Source of the DNA: JBLHKE01 sp047619485 | GTDB lineage: Bacteria; Verrucomicrobiota; Verrucomicrobiia; Verrucomicrobiales; DEV007 | DNA: 7,286 nucleotides | Direction of reading: 5' to 3' | Assembly: GCA_047619485.1 (NCBI GenBank) | Contig: JBLHKE010000388.1 | Location: 1-7,286 of the forward strand | In this document: one piece after another, positions 1 through 7,286 of the stretch | How the letters are laid out: every line of letters starts with the position of its first letter | How positions within the stretch are numbered: position 1 is the stretch's first letter | Translations under genes and position numbers: made by a program | Notes under the pieces: generated by a model | What the model was told of the DNA's origin: nothing | Database searches by the model: none | What the model saw: only the letters and a program-made list of their open reading frames with translations

Positions 1-310
1 CGGTGTGGGATTCGTCTTCCTCGATCAGGCGGCGCAGCAGTGCTTCTGCGCTCTCTTTTTCGACGACTTCTGGTTTCTCATCTTGGACTGGTGCCTCGTA
101 GTGGGTGTGCCACGAGGAAAATGGCGTAGGCTCGCTCTGCGGGCGCGCTTCCCAGGCTTCTACTGAGAAATCTTTGCGTTCGAATCGATCGGAATCTTCG
201 GGGTCAGGGAAAATCGCTGCGACGATTTCCTGTCCGTCGTCGAATTTATCCCCGCTGACCGAACAGTGGTGCGAACGAGATTTGATGTTCCAGTTTTGGT
301 TGATTGCCAT
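1..310 (-). CDS. Conserved hypothetical protein, 5' part only (runs off the left edge)
   Basis: A minus-strand frame opens with ATG at 308-310 and stays open for 103 codons to the left edge, so the C-terminus is missing. The product begins MAINQNWNIKSRSHHCSVSG and continues with an F-D-D-G-Q-E segment, an F-P-D-P-E-D segment, E-R-K-D-F and E-A-W-E, then P-F-S-S-W-H-T-H-Y. It turns charged (many Glu and Lys) from about residue 75. The sequence is soluble, with no signal peptide or membrane segment and one visible cysteine (Cys16). I associate this pattern (W-x-I plus His-His-Cys near the start, then R/K-D-F/Y and a Trp) with an uncharacterised family in Verrucomicrobiota and Planctomycetota. 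That is memory only, and no function is known to me. No clear Shine-Dalgarno precedes the ATG. A TAG about 75 bases upstream in frame limits how far the start could be moved. It follows the permease gene by 131 bases on the same strand. Confidence 0.75.
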   Translation of the reverse strand, partial: MAINQNWNIKSRSHHCSVSGDKFDDGQEIVAAIFPDPEDSDRFERKDFSVEAWEARPQSEPTPFSSWHTHYEAPVQDEKPEVVEKESAEALLRRLIEEDESHT

Positions 311-325
311 GACGTGTGAACCATG

Positions 326-353
326 GCTATAGGCGGATTCCAGCGGCTCGCAA
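326..353 (-). promoter_or_regulatory. Weak candidate sigma-70-type promoter for the hypothetical gene
   Basis: On the minus strand a TTGCGA box (348-353) is followed after 16 bases by TATAGC (326-331). Initiation would fall about 10 bases before the ATG at 310, giving a very short leader. Each box matches the consensus only partly, and such matches arise easily by chance. The 131-base gap (311-441) holds nothing stronger, and read-through from the upstream permease gene is an equally good explanation. Confidence 0.2.
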
Positions 354-441
354 CCCGGAAAATGTGACCAATGGAGGAGGGGAATCTAGTGGTTACGGCA
401 AATTTGTGCAGCCGAAATTTCAAAAAATGTCACTGTGGCCA

Positions 442-2373
442 CTAGTCGAAATCGAGATCAACCTCGCTGGCACGCCGACGCTCCGAAGTCACGGCGGTGG
501 TTCTGCGGGAGCGGCTCGGGCGTTGAGCCACCTGCGGTGAGGTTGTCGTCAACTCTTGCTCTAAGCTGCGAAGAGGCTTCGACTGCTCCGTTAGCACTGG
601 TGCGGACCGAGGCGAAGGTGGGGGATCGTTTCGGGACGAGCGGAAGATCGCCACAATTCCAGCTGGAGTGAGTTTCGGAATATCCTTGTTGGCTGATCTC
701 ATGTAGATCAGGTAGATGCCGATGGCTGCCAACAGGATATTCGTCGTCCAAGCGGAGAAAAATGGCGACATGATCTGGCTCTGCCCGAGCACGAGGAAGA
801 GGTGGCTGAGGAAGACCAGAGAGAAGAACAGTAGGATAGCCCCGAAAACGCCTCCCAGAACGCCGCGCCGTGATAGGCCGATGCCCAGTGGTGCCGCGAA
901 CAGGACGACGACCATGCAGTTCCAGGGCAGCGCCCAGCGGTAGTGCCAGTGGGCGCGGAAGGGGGCGAGTTTCTCCTCGGATTTATCTACGTTGGCTTTG
1001 AGATGAAAGCCGAGGTCGGGAATGCCGAGGTGATCAGCGACCAAGTGCTCGCTGACGATGTTCCACGGGGTCTCGCTCCAACCTTGCTCGATGTGTTCTT
1101 CCACCAGGGTCTCGGTCGGAAGCTTGTGATCGGTGGTGTAGTCAAAAATTTTCACCTGATTTTGTGAACTTGAGCGCAGGAACCACTCTCCAGTCAGGTG
1201 GTTCCAACCAGCTTTCTCGGCGTAGATCGCTTTGGTGAGGCGGCCCTTGTCGTCACGCTCGATGATCTCGATCACAGACATCTTCTTCTGGGAGAGATCG
1301 AGTGGAATGTAGCGAATGCGCCACAGGCGATTGGCCTCGCGGTTCGGATAGACCTGGTTGCGGGCGAGGGCAATATCGGCGGATTTGACGATGGTCTTGC
1401 GCTTCTTCTTGCTCTTCTTATTGATGCGGCGCTGCTCGTCGATGTCGTTGAGGATCGAGTCTTTCGCCGCGGCCGCCTGAGGTGCCCACTCATAGTTGAG
1501 GGCGAAGCAGAAGATCGAGCTGTAGAGGCCGATGAATAGCAGCGGCTTGATAATGCGCAGCAGGCTACGACCAGACGAAAGCATCGAGACGATCTCGTTC
1601 GACTTCGACATCTTGCTCAGCGAGTAGAGTATTCCGAGGAGCAAGGTCGCCGGCAGGATCATCACGATCATCTGTGGCAGTTGGACGATGTAGAGGTGTA
1701 GAACCGTGCCGAAACTAGCGCGTGCCTCGAAGAAATCGGAGCCGTTGTCCTGCAGGTCATAGATGATCCAGACGGCGAGGATGCCGATCGAGCAGAGCAA
1801 AAATGGACCGAGGAAATTACGCAGCACGTAGCGGTCCATGATCGAGGCGCGCCGGTAGAGCACGACTAGCAGCGGAGGACTGAGGATCAGGCCAGTACAC
1901 AGCAGGTAGCGGAAGTATTCGGGGATCTTGGCGGGGGCGATGCCCGAGTGGTAGAGATGGCTCGATGGTTGCCAGAGGAGGATCTCGCTGGCGGCCCAGA
2001 CGACGAATACTGCGGAGCTCGCAATCGATGCGGTGATGAAGAGATTGGTGATGCGGTGACGCAAAAAACACAGCACTAGCACCGGGAAAAGCAGCCCTAG
2101 TGCTAGGAAGTAGAACCCTCGCAGGTAGACGAACACCAGCGCGGTCTCGTTCTCATCAACCCCGAACAGCGTCTCTGCGTTCAGGTGGATGTGGATGAGG
2201 CAGGTGAGCGAGGCGGCCAAGATGGCCGTGAGCCCGAGCAGTGAGGTCGCGCGGGGCGCTGTCAGTAGCCAGTTCCCCAGCTTGTAGCGCAACAAATTCT
2301 CATCCGGTGCTAGTCCGGATTTAGAATCGCCGTGACGGCGCTTGAAGAGATTTTTGAGGGAAGCGAGCAACAA
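442..2373 (-). CDS. LptF/LptG family permease with extra N-terminal membrane domain
   Basis: This 643-residue protein is an inner-membrane permease of the YjgP/YjgQ (LptF/LptG) family. In well-studied bacteria two such subunits pair with the LptB ATPase to extract lipopolysaccharide and pass it to LptC. The canonical part begins near Met179 (MDRYVLRNFLGPFLL). It shows three membrane segments (about 186-205, 230-252, 272-292), a periplasmic jellyroll-type region (about 295-470) with I-Y-A-E-K-A-G-W and G-E-W-F-L-R, and three C-terminal segments (about 480-500, 506-530, 540-558) with A-A-P-L-G-I-G-L-S-R-R-G. Ahead of it is an unusual extension of about 178 residues with four more hydrophobic segments (about 41-63, 78-104, 110-134, 153-173). 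A basic, proline-rich tail follows residue 560. The frame opens at TTG (2371-2373). A stop lies six codons upstream, so no in-frame ATG exists for the full protein. The alternative ATG at 1837-1839 would give a standard-length permease but lacks a Shine-Dalgarno. I cannot decide between LptF and LptG. Confidence 0.93.
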   Translation of the reverse strand: MLLASLKNLFKRRHGDSKSGLAPDENLLRYKLGNWLLTAPRATSLLGLTAILAASLTCLIHIHLNAETLFGVDENETALVFVYLRGFYFLALGLLFPVLVLCFLRHRITNLFITASIASSAVFVVWAASEILLWQPSSHLYHSGIAPAKIPEYFRYLLCTGLILSPPLLVVLYRRASIMDRYVLRNFLGPFLLCSIGILAVWIIYDLQDNGSDFFEARASFGTVLHLYIVQLPQMIVMILPATLLLGILYSLSKMSKSNEIVSMLSSGRSLLRIIKPLLFIGLYSSIFCFALNYEWAPQAAAAKDSILNDIDEQRRINKKSKKKRKTIVKSADIALARNQVYPNREANRLWRIRYIPLDLSQKKMSVIEIIERDDKGRLTKAIYAEKAGWNHLTGEWFLRSSSQNQVKIFDYTTDHKLPTETLVEEHIEQGWSETPWNIVSEHLVADHLGIPDLGFHLKANVDKSEEKLAPFRAHWHYRWALPWNCMVVVLFAAPLGIGLSRRGVLGGVFGAILLFFSLVFLSHLFLVLGQSQIMSPFFSAWTTNILLAAIGIYLIYMRSANKDIPKLTPAGIVAIFRSSRNDPPPSPRSAPVLTEQSKPLRSLEQELTTTSPQVAQRPSRSRRTTAVTSERRRASEVDLDFD

Positions 2374-2408
2374 TGAATCTTCGCTTTTTTATCGGCCGCC
2401 GTCAAATG

Positions 2409-2429
2409 AACGGTTTTTCATCAACCGTT
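2409..2429 (-). repeat. Hairpin in the secA-permease gap
   Basis: Read on the minus strand, AACGGTT (2423-2429) and AACCGTT (2409-2415) form a perfect 7-bp stem around a 7-base loop, 20 bases after the secA stop codon. No U-run follows, so it is not a convincing intrinsic terminator. It could be a processing or stability hairpin between two co-transcribed genes, or chance. The rest of the 75-base gap shows only a short A-run and a weak GAAG-type element just before the TTG start of the permease. Confidence 0.5.
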
Positions 2430-2448
2430 TGCCGGATCTGCTCTGAGC

Positions 2449-5496
<3,048 letters not shown>

Positions 5497-5539
5497 TGAG
5501 TTTTAGGGTAGAAATTCGCCTTTTTATTAAGAGAGCGAG

Positions 5540-5567
5540 AATAAAGGTGGGTTTGGGGAAATTACAA
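5540..5567 (-). promoter_or_regulatory. Candidate promoter for secA
   Basis: On the minus strand TTGTAA (5562-5567) precedes TTTATT (5540-5545) by 16 bases, each matching four of six consensus positions. Transcription would begin roughly 35-40 bases before the secA ATG at 5496, across an AT-rich leader (TTAATAAAAAGG at 5519-5530). The location is right and the stretch is clearly more AT-rich than its surroundings, but the match itself is ordinary. Confidence 0.3.
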
Positions 5568-5612
5568 GGCGTGGTTGAGCTTTCCGGGGGCTAGATTGGT
5601 AGCTTGGTGGTA

Positions 5613-5630
5613 GGATCGATCGTCCGATCC
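5613..5630. repeat. Short hairpin
   Basis: GGATCG (5613-5618) and CGATCC (5625-5630) form a perfect 6-bp stem with a 6-base loop. No T-run follows on either strand. It may be coincidental, but it is the first of a run of hairpins that continues to the end of the window. Confidence 0.35.
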
Positions 5631-5684
5631 GTTCCGCGTGTGGCCGTTGGTTGACTTCGGAGGTCTAGGGGCTCATCAACCGGA

Positions 5685-5708
5685 GAGGTGCCATGATTGA
5701 CGCACCTC
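5685..5708 (+). repeat. Hairpin enclosing a ribosome-binding site and start codon
   Basis: GAGGTGC (5685-5691) pairs perfectly with GCACCTC (5702-5708) around a 10-base loop. On the plus strand the left arm contains a good Shine-Dalgarno (GGAGAGG, 5682-5688) six bases ahead of an ATG (5693-5695) in the loop. That ATG opens a 13-codon frame (MIDAPRLWDEVRG) ending with TGA at 5732-5734. Folding would hide the ribosome site, as in attenuator leaders, but no gene follows that it could control. The hairpin itself is certain; the leader reading is speculative. Confidence 0.4.
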
Positions 5709-5758
5709 GACTCTGGGATGAGGTTCGTGGATGACAAAATCTCGCCGACCGGAATGTT

Positions 5759-5793
5759 TTTTCTAACAAAGTAGAAAAGTGTCCAATTCGGAC
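5759..5793. repeat. Two adjacent perfect hairpins
   Basis: TTTTCTA (5759-5765) pairs with TAGAAAA (5772-5778) across a 6-base loop. Two bases later GTCC (5781-5784) pairs with GGAC (5790-5793) across a 5-base loop. The sequence TTCTAACAAA recurs about 80 bases to the right (near 5842-5851). Read on the minus strand, the GTCC/GGAC stem followed by the AT-rich stem and its A/T runs does not form a normal GC-stem-plus-U-tract terminator. Confidence 0.4.
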
Positions 5794-5990
5794 CTCGCCA
5801 TTCATCGTAGTCGTGTCGGCATCGTTTGTCGGCTGAACCACTTCTAACAAAACTACCTATCCGTCGACAGCCGCGCTCCGAAAGTAGGAGGCCGCGTGAC
5901 AGTGTGGTCGAAGGCCGGACGGGCGGTGGTTCCGATTGTGCGCCAGCCACCACGCGCACGCCGACTCCCCGTCGCCACCGATACGAAGGG

Positions 5991-6012
5991 GTTATTTACT
6001 GACAATCCCTAA
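5991..6012 (+). repeat. 22-base direct repeat, left copy
   Basis: The sequence reads GTTATTTACTGACAA, then T, then CCCTAA. It matches the copy at 6920-6941 at 21 of 22 positions in the same orientation, and the identity stops abruptly on both sides. On the minus strand the TAG stop of the recombinase fragment (6009-6011) lies inside it. Possible identities are the end of an insertion element or a recombinase attachment (att) site next to the integrase gene. Confidence 0.75.
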
Positions 6013-6146
6013 CCTGCGGGGTGCAATTTCGCGTCGATCGCCACTAATTGCGCGATGCTCAGCTCGGTGTAGATGGCGGTCGTTTCTAGCTCATCGTGAC
6101 CCAGCAACTGCTGGATGTAGCGGATGGCTGAAATGGGATCCTGACC
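6009..6146 (-). pseudogene. Tyrosine recombinase (phage-type integrase), C-terminal remnant
   Basis: The minus strand encodes about 45 residues with the end-of-catalytic-domain signature of tyrosine recombinases: I-R-Y-I-Q-Q-L-L-G-H, then L-E-T-T-A-I-Y-T, and a tail ending L-H-P-A-G. The His of L-G-H and the Tyr of I-Y-T are the conserved box II histidine and the DNA-attacking tyrosine. Family members are normally about 300 residues or more. Here the catalytic Arg of box I, the H-x-x-R of box II and the whole DNA-binding N-terminus are absent. The frame runs on to an ATG at 6249-6251, but those extra ~35 residues do not look like recombinase. Similarity ends at about 6146, exactly where a 20-base repeat (6147-6166) starts, and the stop lies inside the 22-base repeat at 5991-6012. 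I recall this C-terminal style (L-E-T-T-x-I-Y-T followed by H-P-A) from integrases of IS91-type elements, but that link is tentative. The fragment cannot be an active enzyme. Confidence 0.8.
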
Positions 6147-6166
6147 CGAATGGCAGGTAAATAAGG
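6147..6166 (-). repeat. 20-base inverted repeat, left arm
   Basis: Read on the minus strand this is CCTTATTTACCTGCCATTCG. It matches the plus-strand sequence at 6552-6571 at 17 of 20 positions, so the two form an inverted pair about 385 bases apart. Its first part also resembles the inverse of the 22-base repeat (TTATTTAC, then TG, A or C, CA), so the recombinase tail lies between two facing TTATTTAC-type ends. Confidence 0.55.
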
Positions 6167-6240
6167 GGCACCATCGCCGAACAATGCATTGCACCGCAGA
6201 AGCTTTCAAAAGGCACCAGAGACTGCTGATGCCGGAGCGT

Positions 6241-6263
6241 AGAACGAACACCTCGTTCGTTCT
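6241..6263. repeat. Perfect palindromic hairpin, GAACGAAC type, copy 1
   Basis: AGAACGAAC (6241-6249) and GTTCGTTCT (6255-6263) form a perfect 9-bp stem with a 5-base loop (ACCTC). The same arms recur at 6459-6480 with a different loop. Read on the minus strand, copy 1 continues with AC just as copy 2 does on the plus strand, so the shared motif is GTTCGTTCTAC. Confidence 0.7.
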
Positions 6264-6302
6264 GGGAAATCACGGCCCCGCAGGAAGGGGGCAAGATTTC
6301 CC
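6264..6302. repeat. Extended hairpin directly abutting palindrome copy 1
   Basis: GGGAAATC (6264-6271) pairs perfectly with GATTTCCC (6295-6302). Inside the loop CCCC (6276-6279) can pair with GGGG (about 6287-6290), extending the fold past a small internal loop. It begins on the base after the 6241-6263 palindrome ends, so together they form a 62-base tandem hairpin. An 8-bp perfect match with a paired interior is stronger than most of the small hairpins here. Confidence 0.6.
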
Positions 6303-6435
6303 CGCCTGCAATCCACGCGAGTATCAGCCAACAGAAAACGATCACCCCTAACGGCGCACCTTGCGAGAGGAGCCTGCAAACGGGAATGGGTTCGGACTGA
6401 TGGAACGTTGCGGCCATCGCGCACAGGGACGCTCG

Positions 6436-6459
6436 CGGATCATCGCGCCGCTCGATCCG
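6436..6459. repeat. Hairpin abutting palindrome copy 2
   Basis: CGGATC (6436-6441) pairs with GATCCG (6454-6459) around a 12-base loop. It touches the inner side of the second GAACGAAC palindrome, as the 6264-6302 hairpin touches the inner side of the first. The arm sequences of the two inner hairpins differ. Confidence 0.45.
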
Positions 6460-6480
6460 AACGAACGGGGGCGTTCGTTC
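6459..6480. repeat. Perfect palindromic hairpin, GAACGAACG type, copy 2
   Basis: GAACGAACG (6459-6467) and CGTTCGTTC (6472-6480) form a perfect 9-bp stem with a GGGG loop. It shares GAACGAAC/GTTCGTTC arms with 6241-6263. In the plus-strand open frame covering it the palindrome reads N-E-R-G-R-S-F, and the minus-strand frame over copy 1 also reads N-E-R-G. I do not consider either frame a demonstrated gene. Confidence 0.7.
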
Positions 6481-6551
6481 TACCGCGACGACATCGACCG
6501 ATGCCGGATGCTATCTCGGGAGATCCAACAGGCTGGCACTCAGGATCGCGC

Positions 6552-6571
6552 CTTTATCTACGTGCCATTCG
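6552..6571 (+). repeat. 20-base inverted repeat, right arm
   Basis: CTTTATCTACGTGCCATTCG matches the minus-strand reading of 6147-6166 at 17 of 20 positions, with the last nine bases (TGCCATTCG) identical. GATCCTGACCC follows at 6571-6581. The left arm is likewise flanked by GATCCTGACCC (6137-6147 on the plus strand), which there reads toward the repeat rather than away from it. Confidence 0.5.
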
Positions 6572-6574
6572 ATC

Positions 6575-6599
6575 CTGACCCTCTGAAGTTGGGTCAGAG
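6575..6599. repeat. Overlapping alternative hairpins
   Basis: CTGACCC (6575-6581) can pair with GGGTCAG (6591-6597). CTCTGA (6581-6586) can instead pair with TCAGAG (6594-6599). The two stems share bases and exclude each other. No reading frame of known function follows. Confidence 0.45.
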
Positions 6600-6919
6600 T
6601 GGAATAGCGGTCGGATGTCAAAACGGTTCCGCTTGAGGCCGGGACCTGTCTGGCGGCAGCGCGAGCCGATGACCCCGACAACACACCAGACGATCCCGAA
6701 GCGCATCCTTCCGGCCCCGGAGCGAGCAGGGGGCGGAGGTTCCTGGGCGGAGTGCCGAAGGTGGTAGGGCGGTTGGATAATGCGAAGCCTGACTCGGGGG
6801 CTGGGGGCTGGAGTGGGGGGCGGAGCTTGCAGAGGCTTGATTATATGGCGCTAACATTGCGCTATTAAGCTATTCCGGATTCACAACGATCAGTTTTTCT
6901 CTAAGCCGTGCGCTAAGGA

Positions 6920-6941
6920 GTTATTTACTGACAAGCCCTAA
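6920..6941 (+). repeat. 22-base direct repeat, right copy
   Basis: The sequence reads GTTATTTACTGACAA, then G, then CCCTAA. It differs from the copy at 5991-6012 only at the one middle base and lies 929 bases from it in the same orientation. On the minus strand it overlaps the end and stop codon of the doubtful 60-residue frame, much as the left copy overlaps the recombinase stop. Confidence 0.75.
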
Positions 6942-7107
6942 GATCAGAATTCCATTCGTAAAACCCTCGGCTGGGTAGACGGCCAAAGCCCATGCCGTTG
7001 ATATATGCATCGACCGAAATCGCGGCTTCTTGATCGGATGTTCCAAGCAAAAACGCCACGCTGCTAACGAAGATTGAGTCTCCTAACTCCATCTGCGCTA
7101 CGAACAT
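6925..7107 (-). CDS. Doubtful 60-residue frame, possible gene fragment
   Basis: An open minus-strand frame runs from ATG at 7105-7107 to TAA at 6925-6927. It stays open about 22 codons further upstream (to a TGA near 7174) without another good start. The product begins MFVAQMELGDSIFVSSVAFL and contains D-A-Y-I-N-G-M-G-F-G-R-L-P. The composition looks protein-like, but I recognise no family and see no ribosome-binding site. The last five codons come from the 22-base repeat, so the reading end was probably created by that repeat's arrival. It may be the C-terminal remains of a larger gene, or a chance frame. Confidence 0.25.
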   Translation of the reverse strand: MFVAQMELGDSIFVSSVAFLLGTSDQEAAISVDAYINGMGFGRLPSRGFYEWNSDLRACQ

Positions 7108-7170
7108 ATTCGCTATAACCGCGTCAGCGGTCGGTCTCAGCCGGTCTAGCGCAGCTAAGGGATTCTCTTT

Positions 7171-7225
7171 TGATCAGATTGCATCATTTTTTGTGAAAAA
7201 TAAAATCGGATTGCGCTCCTGATCA
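7171..7225. repeat. AT-rich dyad bounded by TGATCA palindromes
   Basis: TGATCAG (7171-7177) and CTGATCA (7219-7225) face each other. Between them ATTTTT (7186-7191) pairs with AAAAAT (7196-7201) over a TGTG loop. GATTGC occurs twice inside in the same orientation. This is the most AT-rich stretch of the right-hand region. It could be a protein-binding or promoter region for a gene outside the window; no specific assignment is possible. Confidence 0.35.
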
Positions 7226-7228
7226 AGG

Positions 7229-7256
7229 CGCTTGGGGCGTCTCGCCCCGAGTGTTT
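7229..7256 (+). terminator. Terminator-like GC-rich hairpin
   Basis: CGCTTGGGGCG (7229-7239) pairs with CGCCCCGAGTG (7243-7253), with two G-T wobbles, over a TCT loop. This is the strongest stem in the window. On the plus strand TTT follows immediately and then GGTG, so the U-tract is short. No plus-strand gene ending before it was found. It may serve a decayed gene, or it may be a stand-alone hairpin; the reverse direction has no T-run. Confidence 0.45.
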
Positions 7257-7286
7257 GGTGCAACCATCACAATTCGTAGTGCACTA

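Larger units (their letters stand above)
5497..7286. other. 1.8-kb region without an intact recognisable gene
   Basis: Every frame here breaks into short open stretches that lack convincing coding character, in sharp contrast to the long genes to the left. What can be supported is a tyrosine recombinase tail (6009-6146), two copies of a 22-base direct repeat, an inverted pair of 20-base repeats, several perfect hairpins, a G-rich stretch (about 6729-6824) and a doubtful 60-residue frame near the right end. I found no tRNA-like cloverleaf, CRISPR-like repeat/spacer array or intact transposase. The region resembles a decayed insertion site for mobile elements next to secA. Confidence 0.6.

Noticed and set aside
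386..445. CTAGTGG/CCACTAG inverted repeat spanning the end of the permease gene
   Set aside because: The 46-base loop makes it a poor terminator. A T-run at 422-427 (minus strand) follows only weak local pairing.
5758..5852. TTCTAACAAA repeats resembling the left core of integron attC sites
   Set aside because: No matching GTTRRRY right core with a folded stem between was found, and the integrase tail is not of the integron type as far as can be seen.
5591..5959. 122-residue minus-strand open frame upstream of secA
   Set aside because: No recognisable domain, composition like shadow translation, no ribosome-binding site, and it lies over several hairpins; another overlapping frame looks equally plausible.
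6091..6417. 108-residue minus-strand frame with one hydrophobic segment (LGVIVFCWLILAWIAGG)
   Set aside because: It overlaps the recombinase fragment in a different frame and runs through the repeats. A single hydrophobic stretch is not enough to call a membrane protein.
6361..6636. 91-residue plus-strand frame containing N-E-R-G-R-S-F-Y and F-I-Y-V-P-F-D
   Set aside because: Much of it is the translated palindrome and 20-base repeat. No family recognised and no good ribosome-binding site.
6615..6764. Plus-strand frame of about 49 codons starting MSKRFRLRPGPVWRQ
   Set aside because: Short, arginine/proline/glycine-rich as expected from G-rich DNA, with only a weak purine stretch upstream.
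6618..6857. 79-residue minus-strand frame rich in Ser, Pro and Ala
   Set aside because: Low-complexity translation of the G-rich stretch on the opposite strand; no coding evidence.
7100..7165. tRNA-like D-arm pattern (CTCAGCCGGTCTAGCGCAGC)
   Set aside because: No acceptor stem, anticodon arm or T-arm (GGTTCGA-type) can be paired with it.

Overview
The window looks like a chromosomal segment from a Gram-negative bacterium, most likely of the Verrucomicrobiota. Three things suggest this: an enlarged SecA with an extended preprotein cross-linking domain and a C-terminal SEC-C zinc motif, an LptF/LptG-type permease directly behind it, and a small Trp/His/Cys-containing hypothetical protein of a type I associate with that phylum. 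The taxonomic call is inference from memory of these families, not from a search.

Layout. Positions 1-5496 are a compact, ordinary gene block read entirely on the minus strand. In transcription order it holds secA (5496 to 2449), a 75-base gap with a small hairpin, an LptF/LptG family permease (2373 to 442, TTG start, with an unusual N-terminal four-helix extension), a 131-base gap, and the 5' part of a conserved hypothetical gene (310 to the left edge). SecA drives preprotein export and the permease belongs to the lipopolysaccharide export machine, so both genes serve cell-envelope construction and may be co-transcribed.

Positions 5497-7286 (about 1.8 kb) are very different. I find no intact gene of recognisable family there. 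The region holds the last ~45 codons of a tyrosine recombinase (6146 to 6009), cut off from the rest of its gene, and a dense set of short repeats and perfect hairpins. A near-identical 22-base repeat occurs twice in the same orientation (5991-6012 and 6920-6941), the first copy overlapping the recombinase stop codon. Two perfect GAACGAAC/GTTCGTTC palindromes (6241-6263 and 6459-6480) lie in a roughly mirror-image arrangement with outer TGCCATTCG-containing repeats (6147-6166 and 6552-6571). The simplest reading is the scar of a decayed mobile element, or of several nested ones. No complete new system is visible, and the repeat architecture is the part most worth a genome-wide search.
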